Assembly: GCA_002297545.1 (NCBI GenBank)
Contig: DBLZ01000101.1
Span: forward strand, 1-33,805
Direction of reading: 5' to 3'
DNA: 33,805 nt
Source: Prevotellaceae bacterium UBA711
GTDB lineage: Bacteria > Bacteroidota > Bacteroidia > Bacteroidales > Bacteroidaceae
The position numbers and the translations under genes were made by a program. The notes below the pieces were generated by a model that ran no database searches, had not been told where the DNA came from, and was given only the letters and a program-made list of their open reading frames with translations. This document shows positions 1-8,695 of the stretch, in pieces. Position 1 is the first letter of the stretch. Each line of letters opens with the position of its first letter.

Positions 1-235
1 ACGGAGGGACAAAGGACAGAGGAAGGTGGGAGATACATTATTTATAATATACGGACATGAGGAAAATGGGAGGAGGGAGGGGCTGGAAGGATGAGGGGGA
101 AGGGACACCGGGGCTTCGGGCTGGCGCCCTCAGCACGGGAATGGCTGAGAATACCGGAATGGCAGAGGGAGGAGGAGAGGAAAGAGGCATGGATTGAAAA
201 GGCAGTAAATAATGACAGAAGACACTGGCTGCGGG
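1..235. other. Gene-free purine-rich intergenic stretch
   Basis: No convincing gene is seen on either strand. The plus strand is strongly G+A rich, especially at 60-120 and 165-190. A canonical G-quadruplex pattern (four runs of three or more G with loops of 2, 5 and 4 nt) lies at 95-120. The open frames on the minus strand read as proline/serine-rich low-complexity peptides and are probably by-products of the purine bias. The window starts inside this gap, so its left neighbour is unknown. Confidence 0.6.
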
Positions 236-293
236 CATAAAACACAGGCATCGTGCCGTCTTGAAGATGAGGACACGATGCCTGTGTTTTATG
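236..293. terminator. Bidirectional hairpin terminator after the S46 peptidase gene
   Basis: There is a perfect 20-bp inverted repeat, with arms at 236-255 and 274-293 and an 18-nt loop. The outer stem carries an A-run on one strand and a T-run on the other (CATAAAACACAGG facing CCTGTGTTTTATG), so it can act on transcripts from either side. It lies 38 bp past the stop of the minus-strand S46 peptidase gene, as expected for its Rho-independent terminator. Confidence 0.75.
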
Positions 294-330
294 GATATGG
301 GGCTATACTGCAAGCCTCATGTGCAGGGCA

Positions 331-2475
331 CTATAAACCCAGCTCCTTAATAATGTTCTTGCCACCGCCCCAGCGGTCAATGATCCAGAGGACGAAACGT
401 ATGTCCACACCGATGCAACGCTGCAAGGTGGGGTCGAAGCTGATGTCGCCGGCCATGGCTTCCCAGTTACCATCAAAAGCCAGGCCAATGACATGGCCGT
501 TGCCGTCGAACATAGGCGAACCACTGTTGCCGCCTGTGATGTCATTGTTACTGAGGAAGCAGAGCTGCATTTGTTTGGTTTGTTTGTCGGCATACTTGCC
601 GAATTTGCCTTTCTTCAGCAGTTTTACTATCTCCGGCTCCAGTTCATAGTCCTCTATCTCGGCCTGTTTGGCAGCTTTGTCCAAAAGACTCTGACTGTTG
701 GTGAAGTAGTCATAGTGCGTGCCGTTGGCGGTGTAATCCTGAATGTAACCATAGGACAGACGCATGGTCATGTTGGCATCGGAATAGTGAGGCTGGTCCA
801 TCTCCATTTCCAGGATGGCACGTGTGAGCAGACGCTCGTTGAAGTCTATTACGCGCATGGAGCTACGTATCTGACGCAGGAGGTCGACATACGCCTCCAG
901 TATGTTGTCGGCATAGATCAGAGCCGGGTCATTCTCACGCAGTGTGCTGTCGGCCATGACCTTGGCTACGCAAGTGGTGTCCAGCAGGCAGGTCTTGGCA
1001 AAGACGTCATGTGCATAGGCACGTGTGTCGCCACCGTAAAGACTGTCTATAGTGTGGTAGAAGGCTGGAAGGTGTTTGCCGTTGGACCACTGACGGTACT
1101 TCTGCAACAGAGTGCCCATGGTCTCCTCGTCCACGCGGGGTTCATAGTCCTTATAGAAAGACTTCAGATTGTCCACACACAACTGTGCATCCTCGGCCGT
1201 GGCATCAAGTGGAAGACGCGACAGCCGGTTGGCCGCCTTTATCAATTCTATGCCGCGGAAGAAGGTTTCGTTGAAATACATTGTCATGGCCATGTCCTCT
1301 TTGCGTGCGGTATAAGCCTTCTCCAAGGCGGGCAGTACGGAGCCGTATGTTGCCTTGCGCTTTTCGTCCAGGGAAAGCCAGTTGAGGATCTGCTGTTCGG
1401 TCTTCTTCTTCTGGCCTACAACATCCAGATCCTTCACGGCCTTATTCATGCCTATGGAGTTTTTCCAATAGTTGCTGCTACTGGCCCACTTGCTGGCATA
1501 CTTGATGGCTATGGCACGATCGTTGTCCATCCAGTGCTTCCACACGTTCTGTTTGGCCGTACGGACATCGATGACAGCCTGGTTGGTGGCTTCGGTACGC
1601 TCCACTATGCCCCATGAGCACAGATAGCGGTCTGTGCTGCCGGGATAGCCTATGGTCATGCAGAAGTCGCCTGGTTTGTAGCCATCTATAGAGACGGGAG
1701 CATAGCCGGGAGTCTTCAGGGGAACGTTGTCCTTACTGTAGTCCGCCGGAGTGCCGTCGGGCTTGGCGTAGATGCGGAACATGGAGAAGTCGCACGTCTG
1801 GCGAGGCCACATCCAGTTGTCCGTGTCACCGCCAAACTTGCCTAAAGTCTCCGTAGCGGTGAATACCAGGCGTATGTCGGTGTAGACCTTATAGTAGTTG
1901 GCAAAGTAGGCATTGCCTCCATAGTAGGCACGTACCACGCACTCTGTATTCGGATGCAGGCTATCCTGTTCCTGTTCTATGGCACGGCAAATGCTGTCCA
2001 CGTAGATACTTTCCACCCGTGACGAGTCCATCTCTCCGGCATGCTCCTTATAAAGACGTGCCAGATCGGAGTTCACACGGTCTGACATGTCGGTCACTCT
2101 CTGCAGAAATCGCACATAGAGGCCCTTGGCCGGGCGTTCCTGTTCACGTGTTTTGGCCACGAAACCGTTCTTCAGAATATCGTCCTCCGGTGTGGACAAT
2201 GCCTGAATGGCACCATAGCCGCAATGATGATTGGTGAAGAACAAGCCATCTGGAGAAACCACCACTCCGGAGCAGAAGTCTCCCAGATTGATGACAGCAT
2301 CCTTCAGGCTGCTGCCATAAGGATTGTACAACTGTTCGGGGGTAAGGTTGAGACCAAGGGATTTCATGGTTGCCGCCGTCTTGGGATTGATGTGAGACAG
2401 CATCCACATGCCCTCGTCGCCACGGGACACCAGCGAACACATAACGGCAATAGCCGCCAATAATAATTTACGCAT
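331..2475 (-). CDS. S46-family dipeptidyl-peptidase, DPP7-like, exported
   Basis: This is a 714-aa serine exopeptidase of family S46, which removes dipeptides from peptide N-termini in the periplasm or at the cell surface and serves amino-acid nutrition in Bacteroidetes. A signal peptide covers about residues 1-19. The catalytic histidine lies in TNHHCGYG (residues 81-88). The catalytic serine is S651 in GGNSGSPMF. The length fits the family (about 700-720 aa). Eighteen residues after the serine is Gly669 (AFDGNW). As I recall, this position is Gly in DPP7, which prefers hydrophobic P1, and Arg in DPP11, which prefers acidic P1, so I infer DPP7 type. The gene is a single unit, divergent from the 127-aa protein. 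Its 5' region carries phased 22-bp repeats overlapping the likely promoter. Confidence 0.93.
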   Translation of the reverse strand: MRKLLLAAIAVMCSLVSRGDEGMWMLSHINPKTAATMKSLGLNLTPEQLYNPYGSSLKDAVINLGDFCSGVVVSPDGLFFTNHHCGYGAIQALSTPEDDILKNGFVAKTREQERPAKGLYVRFLQRVTDMSDRVNSDLARLYKEHAGEMDSSRVESIYVDSICRAIEQEQDSLHPNTECVVRAYYGGNAYFANYYKVYTDIRLVFTATETLGKFGGDTDNWMWPRQTCDFSMFRIYAKPDGTPADYSKDNVPLKTPGYAPVSIDGYKPGDFCMTIGYPGSTDRYLCSWGIVERTEATNQAVIDVRTAKQNVWKHWMDNDRAIAIKYASKWASSSNYWKNSIGMNKAVKDLDVVGQKKKTEQQILNWLSLDEKRKATYGSVLPALEKAYTARKEDMAMTMYFNETFFRGIELIKAANRLSRLPLDATAEDAQLCVDNLKSFYKDYEPRVDEETMGTLLQKYRQWSNGKHLPAFYHTIDSLYGGDTRAYAHDVFAKTCLLDTTCVAKVMADSTLRENDPALIYADNILEAYVDLLRQIRSSMRVIDFNERLLTRAILEMEMDQPHYSDANMTMRLSYGYIQDYTANGTHYDYFTNSQSLLDKAAKQAEIEDYELEPEIVKLLKKGKFGKYADKQTKQMQLCFLSNNDITGGNSGSPMFDGNGHVIGLAFDGNWEAMAGDISFDPTLQRCIGVDIRFVLWIIDRWGGGKNIIKELGL

Positions 2476-2483
2476 ACTTCGAT

Positions 2484-2562
2484 AAACGGGTTTATGTTAA
2501 GGAATAAACGGGTACAAAGGTACAAAAAAACGAGTTTATTCGGCTGTATATTCCCATTTATT
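2484..2562. repeat. Phased 22-bp repeat array, locus A (four units)
   Basis: AAAC-starting motifs begin at 2484, 2506 and 2528, exactly 22 bp apart: AAACGGGTTTATG, AAACGGGTACAAA, AAACGAGTTTATT. A weaker unit (ATTCCCATTTATT) is in phase at 2550. The 9-nt spacers are unrelated. The first unit sits within the 6-2-6 palindrome ATAAACGGGTTTAT. The array fills the gap between two divergent genes and overlaps the minus-strand -7 element. Related arrays lie at 14875 and 25532. I infer a set of protein-binding sites on one face of the helix; the protein is not identified. Confidence 0.7.
2515..2522 (-). promoter_or_regulatory. Likely -7 element for the S46 peptidase gene
   Basis: The minus strand reads TACCTTTG, an exact match to the Bacteroidetes -7 consensus TAnnTTTG, 40 bp upstream of the start codon. 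No clear TTTG is found 19-21 nt further upstream, so the -33 element is weak or replaced. The second 22-bp-phased repeat overlaps this element, so a protein bound there would be placed to control the promoter. Confidence 0.5.
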
Positions 2563-2564
2563 TG

Positions 2565-2572
2565 TATCTTTG
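2565..2572 (+). promoter_or_regulatory. Likely -7 element for the 127-aa gene and following gene
   Basis: TATCTTTG matches TAnnTTTG exactly and lies 22 bp before the ATG at 2595. The -33 region is poor. This site decides the start of the downstream gene: an in-frame TTG at 2562 lies upstream of the -7 element and cannot be in the message. Confidence 0.55.
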
Positions 2573-2594
2573 TTCACGGACCAACGACCTGAAC

Positions 2595-2978
2595 ATGGGA
2601 AGGAACAAGTTTTCGCAACACGAGATAGACATCATAGGCAAGCTATTGCGACGCAAGATGGCCGGCACACGCTTCCAGCAGAAGATGGTGCGACACACGC
2701 TTCGCACCACGTTTGACTTCAACATAGCCGACTTCAACATACAGGGCAAGGCCTTCGGTCCCGAGGACCTGCTGGAGTGTGTCCGCCGGGGTCGCATCCA
2801 GGTGTTGGATGATGCCACCATAGAGGCCATGAAGCAACGCCATGCCGAGAAACGCCTGCGCGACGAAGCCATACGTCAGGCCGAGGCTGTGGCCAACGGC
2901 GAGGAGGTAGACTGGCAGGATGTACAACGCCAATGGGACGAGTACTATGCCCAGCATCCCGACGAGAAGCCACAGTAG
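2595..2978 (+). CDS. Conserved hypothetical protein, 127 aa
   Basis: This is a small charged cytoplasmic protein without signal peptide or membrane segment. It begins MGRNKFSQHEIDIIGKLLRRK, with an R/K-rich N-terminal third. An acidic, alanine-rich helix and coil-like C-terminal part follows (EKRLRDEAIRQAEAVANGEE, then DVQRQWDEYYAQHP). The ATG at 2595 is chosen because the promoter -7 element ends at 2572. I recognise no domain of known function. It lies 34 bp before the ferredoxin-nitroreductase gene, so the two may be co-transcribed. The basic helical N-terminus could fit nucleic-acid binding, but this is a guess. Confidence 0.75.
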   Translation: MGRNKFSQHEIDIIGKLLRRKMAGTRFQQKMVRHTLRTTFDFNIADFNIQGKAFGPEDLLECVRRGRIQVLDDATIEAMKQRHAEKRLRDEAIRQAEAVANGEEVDWQDVQRQWDEYYAQHPDEKPQ

Positions 2979-3012
2979 CAAGTGACACGACAGACAGAGA
3001 ACACGCAACTAC

Positions 3013-3846
3013 ATGATAAACATCAACACGGAAATATGCACAAGATGCGGCAAGTGCCAACGGGTGTGCCCGGCATTCATCCCCAAGATACACAGGGATG
3101 AAGCGCCCGTGCTCCACAATACAGACGACTGCATCGGATGCGGGCACTGCGTTGACGTGTGCCCTACAAGGGCTTTTGTCCACTCCGACTTCCCTGTGGA
3201 TAAAGTGCGTACCATACAGCGCGAACTGCTGCCCTCCCCCGAGAGCCTGATGGAGTTGATACGCTCGCGCCGCAGCAACCGCACCATCACACGTAAACCC
3301 ATCCCCAGGCATTCCCTGGACATGATACTGGAGGCTGCACGATATGCACCCACGGCCGAGAACAGCCGACAGGTCAGCCTCCACCTCATCACCGACGATG
3401 CCTCCCTGCAGGCCGTGGAGTCATCCGTCATAGGCATGTTCATGAAACTGGCACGCATCATGCTTTTCCCGCCCATAAAGGTGCTGATGAAGCCCTTCCT
3501 CAGAGACCTATACAACAGGGTGCCTGCCCTCATGGCCATGAACGAACAGTTCCGGAGCGGCCAACGGCCATCCATCTGCGACGCCACGGCCCTGCTGGTG
3601 ATCTCGGCCCCACGGAGCTACGATTTCGGCTCGCAGGACTGTAATCTGGCCTATCAGAACGCCTCACTCATGGCCGAGAGTCTTGGCGTGAGCCAGGTGT
3701 ATATGGGATTTGTGCAGACGGCCATGTTCATTATGGGCACTGGCCGAGCCTCCCGCCTCCTGGGCATACCACGGAGCAATAAGGCGTTCGCCATCATGGG
3801 ACTGGGCATGCCGGCATTCCATTATGACCGATACACGGTGCGCTGA
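3013..3846 (+). CDS. Nitroreductase with N-terminal two-[4Fe-4S] ferredoxin domain
   Basis: This 277-aa protein has a bacterial ferredoxin module at residues 1-60 with two CxxCxxCxxxC motifs (C9, C12, C15, C19 and C40, C43, C46, C50). An FMN-binding nitroreductase fold follows from about residue 80 (RSRRSNRTITRKPIP, then ARYAPTAENSRQVSLHLI). The architecture is common in anaerobes, where the clusters pass electrons from a low-potential donor to the flavin. The physiological substrate cannot be read from sequence. There is no signal peptide, so it is cytoplasmic. It lies 34 bp after the 127-aa gene, probably in one transcript, and 69 bp before the GH89 gene. Confidence 0.92.
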   Translation: MININTEICTRCGKCQRVCPAFIPKIHRDEAPVLHNTDDCIGCGHCVDVCPTRAFVHSDFPVDKVRTIQRELLPSPESLMELIRSRRSNRTITRKPIPRHSLDMILEAARYAPTAENSRQVSLHLITDDASLQAVESSVIGMFMKLARIMLFPPIKVLMKPFLRDLYNRVPALMAMNEQFRSGQRPSICDATALLVISAPRSYDFGSQDCNLAYQNASLMAESLGVSQVYMGFVQTAMFIMGTGRASRLLGIPRSNKAFAIMGLGMPAFHYDRYTVR

Positions 3847-3915
3847 ACCATTGCACCCTACCCTATATATATAATAAGGTATAGAAGCCTAAACAAACCA
3901 ACACACACATACATC

Positions 3916-6900
3916 ATGAAAAAGCATCTGTTTCTCAGCTTCCTGCTTGGTCTCCTGTGCATGTCCACGGGACTGTATGCCCACGACATAGCGGGCAACG
4001 GAAGCACCGGCACCGTATCCGTCTCCGATCTGAGCGGAGCGCAGTTCACATCGATAGACGCAGGCGAGAGCTGGGTCATGACACTGAATGTCGAGAACTC
4101 CGACGGCAAGTCGTATAATCAATGGGGCACAAGTATCATTGCCAGCGGCAACAACGCCTTCCCCGAGAAGAACAACTTCCAGGGCCTGCAGCTCTATCTG
4201 CAGAGCAGCACCAACGGTGGCAAGCTGGACGCAGTATTCGGTGGCAGCGACCACGTCATCAGCAACGTCACATATCAAGGCAACTTCCAAGCCACTATAG
4301 TGTACGACGGCGACAAGAGCCTCATCATAGAGAGCGTCAACGCCAATGGCACCAAGGCCGAGAACCGGTACACCATGACCACCTCCCTGCCGGCCATCAG
4401 CGAGTTTGCCTACGGTCTGCCCACCGGCATCAACGTGAAGGCCACACTGGCCAAGATTACATCCACCATCGATTGCCCCACTCCTGGCGTAGCCAATGGC
4501 GGCAAAATGCACTTCACCTCCGGCAAGATGTACTATGCCGGCGAGTGCAACAAGCTGCGCTTCACTCTCACCGAGTCCGGCGCCTTCTACTCCAACGGTG
4601 CCAAGCGCATGAGTTTCGACTCTTTCACTCTCTACAATGCCAATGGCGATGAGGTGAAGCTGGAGGCATCGCAGTTCGACGGCAATAACAGCAAGTCGTA
4701 TGCCAACATGCTGGATGGCACCAACAGCACCTACTGCTGTGGTACATGGAGCACATCCGGAGCCACGGACGACTACTTCGAGATACTCCTGACCGAGGAT
4801 CTGGGCGGCGCATTCTCCTTTGCCTTCGTCACCGAGAACAATACGATGAACGCCAAGGCCTTCCGCATAGAAGCACTGAATGACGTGGTGACGGAATATA
4901 TCCTGGCCGTGGATGCACCGGCCGGCAACACCGTTTCGCTCCGGTACGACGGTCAGCCCGTCAGTGCAGGCGATGCACTCACCGCAGCCACCTTCAATGC
5001 CGACCTGCTCTCTGCCAACGACATACCGGGATACGTATGGTCAGTGGTGGTGGATACCGATGCCATGACCGTGACAGTACGGTACAGCCGTGCCGAGGAT
5101 GTGGAGAACCCCGCCTCTGTGGTGGCCCTGGTGGAGCGCATAGGCGGCAAGGGCGCTGCAGGCAAGTTCAGTTTCTTGCTCTCCCCGTCCATGAACTCCA
5201 GGCAGGAGGTCTTCGTCATCGGAGCCGATGGTGGCAAAATCTTCATCAAGGGCAACACTATCAGCGCCATAACCACCGGCCTGGGATGGTATCTGAACAA
5301 TCATGCCAACATCAATATAGCATGGAACTCGCTGAACGAGAAGGCCGATGGCGAGGCCTACGCCGACCTGTCCTCACTGCCCCTGCCCACCGCAGAGGAG
5401 ACACACCTCAGCGATGCACAATACCGCTACTACCTCAACTACTGCACCTTTGGCTACTCCATGACCACATGGACATGGAAACGCTGGCAGCAGGAGATAG
5501 ACTGGATGGCTCTGCACGGAATCAACATGCCTCTGCAGATCGTAGGCCTGGAGGAGGTATGGCGTCGCTTCCTGACTATGGAGGAGGGCGGAACACGCAA
5601 ATATAACTATACCGACCAGGAGGCCAAGGCCTTTGTTCCCGGCCCGGCCTTCACCGCATGGTGGGGCATGAACAATCTGGAGGGTTGGGGCGGCACCGGC
5701 AACAATGGTTGGAGTGGCGTGCAGGACGATGCATGGTATGCCCGCCAGGCCACGCTTGCCAAGAGCATAGTCGAGCGTCAGCGCGAACTGGGCATGCATC
5801 CCGTACTGCCCGGCTTCTCCGGCATGGTGCCCAGCAACTTCACCACCAAGACCGGTGTGGCCACAGACGCCAACGGAGGCAGCTGGTGCGGTTTCACCCG
5901 TCCGCGCATCATAGACCCCACCGCAACCCGCTTTGCAGAGATAGCCGCCGACTACTATGCCTGCCTTAAAGACGTGATGGGCGAAAGCCAATACTACTCC
6001 ATGGACCCCTTCCACGAAGGCGGCAGCATATCCAGCGGCAAATACTCCGAAGCATACACGGCAATATATAATGCCATGGAAAAAGCCAAGCAAGGCTCAC
6101 AGTGGGTGATACAGCAGTGGCAGTGGAGCAGAAGTCAGGCTCTGTCCCTCAACGCGGTGCCCGCAGGCAAGCTCGTAGTGCTGGATCTCTTCTCAGATGG
6201 CCGACCAGCCTTCAATAACTATAATGGCTACACCCCACAGCACGCCGTGTTCTGCGCCATACCCAACTTTGGCGGACGTTCCGGACTGATGGGCCGACTT
6301 AATAATGTCACCGACAACTACTTCATGTATAAGGAGAAGTTCGCCTCCGTCAAGGGTATAGGCGCAGCTCCAGAGGCCATAGAGCAGACGCCGGTCACCT
6401 ACGACCTGATATTCCAGTTGCCATGGATGGGCAGCAAACCCGACATGAAGGAGTGGGTCAGGAAATATGCCAACGCACGCTATGGCACCGACAATACCAC
6501 GGTGCAGGAGGCATGGGAACTGCTCCGCCAAGGTGTGCTGAACTATGGTGCAGATGCCATACAGGGCCCCGTGGAGGACGTATGGGCAGCACGTCCCAAC
6601 CTCAACGCCTCTCCGGCCAGCACATGGGGCGTTACCCTCAACAGTGCCGGTGGCACATACACCCGTGCACGCCGCCAAATGCTGATAGACGCCACATACA
6701 AGATCCTGGGCGAAAAGGATGCCCTCACACTTGCCTCAGGCTCCACGGCCGAGAGCAACTATCTGTATGACATCGTGGAATTTGGCGGTGCCGTCATGGC
6801 CGACTATGCTTACGACCTGCTCCTTGGCATCAAAGCTGCCAAGGAAGCGGCCGGTGACAACTTCGCCACAGACCCAATCTATATCGCACGACGTGATGCC

Positions 6901-8682
6901 TTCCTCGCCCTCATAGCCGACATGGATACGTTCAAGGGCACCAATCTGAACTTCCGCCTGGGCAAGTGGACACAGGAGGCACGCGATGCAGCAGCAGAGG
7001 TGACTGGTGCAGCCACGGCCACGGCAGACTGGTACGAGTTCAACAATGCACGCACACTGATAACCACCTGGGGCGACCAGAGCCAGAACGGCGGCCTGAA
7101 GGACTATTCCTACCGCTCATGGCAGGGACTGCTGAAGGACTACTACCTGCCACGCTGGCAGTACTTCTTCGATCACGGCTGCCAGGGCACCAACTACTTC
7201 TTCTTTGAATGGAACTGGGCACACGGCATGCAGCACAGCGTAGGCCAAACGGCCAAGAACACCACCCGCCTCACCGAGGGCCAGGCTGGTTACAGCTACA
7301 GCCGCACGCCTGAGGGCAACACCATAGACGAGGCGCACAGGATCCTGGACAAATATATCATGCCCATCAGAACCAGCGACGGTACGTACTATGCCTACAG
7401 CTATCTGGACAACGACCTCTCAGGCAAGATTACCATCGTGGCGAACGCCGGAGATGCAATAGACCTGACGAAATATCTCCCGGGCCTGACAAACGCAACG
7501 GTCAGTGGCGACTTCATAGATGGTAAGGCTACGGATCTGAGCTGCATACGTATAAAGTCAGATGCCGCAGACGGCAACCACACCGGCATCGTATCACTGG
7601 CAAACGGTACCAAGATAACTTTCTCCGTGGTACTGAACCCTGCCTACTATGGCACATACCATATAAACTATAAGGATGGGGGCAAGGATGCTCCCGTCTT
7701 TATAGCCTATAACGAAGACGAAGACAACAGCAAGAACAAGGGCTACAAGATGATAGCCACAGGCACATACACGGCCGATGCACCCGTGGACGCCATTTTC
7801 ACACTGGCTCCTTGTGGAGGCGGATACTCCATCTCGGCACAGGGGCAATACCTGAAGGCTCCCACACTCGGCGGCTGGAACCACATCATGTTCTCCAAGG
7901 ACGCCAACGAGGCCGGCTCATATCTCATAGAGGAGACCGAGACGGCTGACGTATTCAAGATCAGAAACACAGGATCTGGCATCAACTATGTCAACGACTA
8001 TGACAAAGGCATCTTTGGCAACGACAACGCCAGCAAGACCGAACTATCCACCTTTACCATCGTCCCCGTGGACAAACTCCAAATGACTGTCTCCACAATA
8101 GGCTATGCCACCCTGTGCATGCCCTTCAATGTGGTTATGCCGGAGGGCATGCAGGCTTTCGACTGCGCGGCATCCGACATAACACGCGATGACGAGGAGG
8201 ATGTTTATATATGCACCATGAAGGCGATAGCCAATCCTGGCGAGACTTTGAAGGCCGGCACACCGGTCATCGTCAAGGCCGACGGCGGCGACTATCAACT
8301 GGCCATCACAATGAACAACGACGGCACACGCTCTTCGCTATCAGGCTCATTGCTCCGCGGCAACTATGTAAAACAGAACCTGGTTCAGGGAGATGTGGTG
8401 AAGAAGTTCATCTTCATGAAGCCCGAAGGTCAGGACGTAGGTTTCTACCGCATGCAGGAAACCGGCACCATAGCCGCCAACAGGTGCTGGATGGAATGGG
8501 CAGTTCCGACAGAGATGGCCGAGGCACGCAGCTTCATTCTCCACTTTTCCGGTGAAACAGGCATCAACGACATTACCGCCACAAACAGCAGCAACCTCAT
8601 CTACAACCTCAACGGACAACGCCTCTCCACCCCGCAGAAGGGTGTGAACATCATCGGCAATACCAAGGTGATAATCAAATAA
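3916..8682 (+). CDS. Secreted GH89 alpha-N-acetylglucosaminidase (NAGLU family), multidomain
   Basis: This 1588-aa exported enzyme should release terminal alpha-linked GlcNAc, as found on some mucin glycans and heparan-type chains. A signal peptide covers about residues 1-22 (MKKHLFLSFLLGLLCMSTGLYA). Roughly 400 residues of beta-rich N-terminal modules follow. The NAGLU N-terminal domain spans about 405-490, the TIM barrel about 500-840 (RYYLNYCTFGYSMTTWTWKRW; GPAFTAWWGMNNLEGWGG) and the helical C-domain about 850-1135. By comparison with characterised GH89 enzymes, the catalytic pair should be E701 (DPFHEGG) and E820 (GAAPEAIEQ). About 400 further residues lead to a tail (IYNLNGQRL...KGVNIIG) resembling a type IX secretion signal. 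The catalytic part is only about half of the protein. The leader is A/C-rich without Shine-Dalgarno sequence. Confidence 0.95.
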   Translation: MKKHLFLSFLLGLLCMSTGLYAHDIAGNGSTGTVSVSDLSGAQFTSIDAGESWVMTLNVENSDGKSYNQWGTSIIASGNNAFPEKNNFQGLQLYLQSSTNGGKLDAVFGGSDHVISNVTYQGNFQATIVYDGDKSLIIESVNANGTKAENRYTMTTSLPAISEFAYGLPTGINVKATLAKITSTIDCPTPGVANGGKMHFTSGKMYYAGECNKLRFTLTESGAFYSNGAKRMSFDSFTLYNANGDEVKLEASQFDGNNSKSYANMLDGTNSTYCCGTWSTSGATDDYFEILLTEDLGGAFSFAFVTENNTMNAKAFRIEALNDVVTEYILAVDAPAGNTVSLRYDGQPVSAGDALTAATFNADLLSANDIPGYVWSVVVDTDAMTVTVRYSRAEDVENPASVVALVERIGGKGAAGKFSFLLSPSMNSRQEVFVIGADGGKIFIKGNTISAITTGLGWYLNNHANINIAWNSLNEKADGEAYADLSSLPLPTAEETHLSDAQYRYYLNYCTFGYSMTTWTWKRWQQEIDWMALHGINMPLQIVGLEEVWRRFLTMEEGGTRKYNYTDQEAKAFVPGPAFTAWWGMNNLEGWGGTGNNGWSGVQDDAWYARQATLAKSIVERQRELGMHPVLPGFSGMVPSNFTTKTGVATDANGGSWCGFTRPRIIDPTATRFAEIAADYYACLKDVMGESQYYSMDPFHEGGSISSGKYSEAYTAIYNAMEKAKQGSQWVIQQWQWSRSQALSLNAVPAGKLVVLDLFSDGRPAFNNYNGYTPQHAVFCAIPNFGGRSGLMGRLNNVTDNYFMYKEKFASVKGIGAAPEAIEQTPVTYDLIFQLPWMGSKPDMKEWVRKYANARYGTDNTTVQEAWELLRQGVLNYGADAIQGPVEDVWAARPNLNASPASTWGVTLNSAGGTYTRARRQMLIDATYKILGEKDALTLASGSTAESNYLYDIVEFGGAVMADYAYDLLLGIKAAKEAAGDNFATDPIYIARRDAFLALIADMDTFKGTNLNFRLGKWTQEARDAAAEVTGAATATADWYEFNNARTLITTWGDQSQNGGLKDYSYRSWQGLLKDYYLPRWQYFFDHGCQGTNYFFFEWNWAHGMQHSVGQTAKNTTRLTEGQAGYSYSRTPEGNTIDEAHRILDKYIMPIRTSDGTYYAYSYLDNDLSGKITIVANAGDAIDLTKYLPGLTNATVSGDFIDGKATDLSCIRIKSDAADGNHTGIVSLANGTKITFSVVLNPAYYGTYHINYKDGGKDAPVFIAYNEDEDNSKNKGYKMIATGTYTADAPVDAIFTLAPCGGGYSISAQGQYLKAPTLGGWNHIMFSKDANEAGSYLIEETETADVFKIRNTGSGINYVNDYDKGIFGNDNASKTELSTFTIVPVDKLQMTVSTIGYATLCMPFNVVMPEGMQAFDCAASDITRDDEEDVYICTMKAIANPGETLKAGTPVIVKADGGDYQLAITMNNDGTRSSLSGSLLRGNYVKQNLVQGDVVKKFIFMKPEGQDVGFYRMQETGTIAANRCWMEWAVPTEMAEARSFILHFSGETGINDITATNSSNLIYNLNGQRLSTPQKGVNIIGNTKVIIK

Positions 8683-8695
8683 CGCGAGCACAAGC

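Noticed and set aside
38..313. Minus-strand 91-codon frame at the left edge
   Set aside because: The peptide is Pro/Ser-rich because the plus strand is purine-rich; it runs through the perfect terminator stem at 236-293.
493..1617. Long plus-strand open frame (374 codons) opposite the S46 peptidase gene
   Set aside because: It lies wholly antisense to a clear S46 gene with intact catalytic motifs, shows no recognisable domain and has the Val/Leu/His-rich composition of a codon-bias shadow.
2562..2594. Upstream TTG start giving 11 extra residues to the 127-aa protein
   Set aside because: It lies before the -7 element at 2565-2572, so it would not be in the message.
3861..3875. ACC[CT]TATATATATAA seen near 3862, 23724 and 26822 as a possible shared promoter word
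   Set aside because: The third copy lies inside the lgt coding sequence, and the words lack the TTTG/TAnnTTTG elements; simple A/T alternation explains them.
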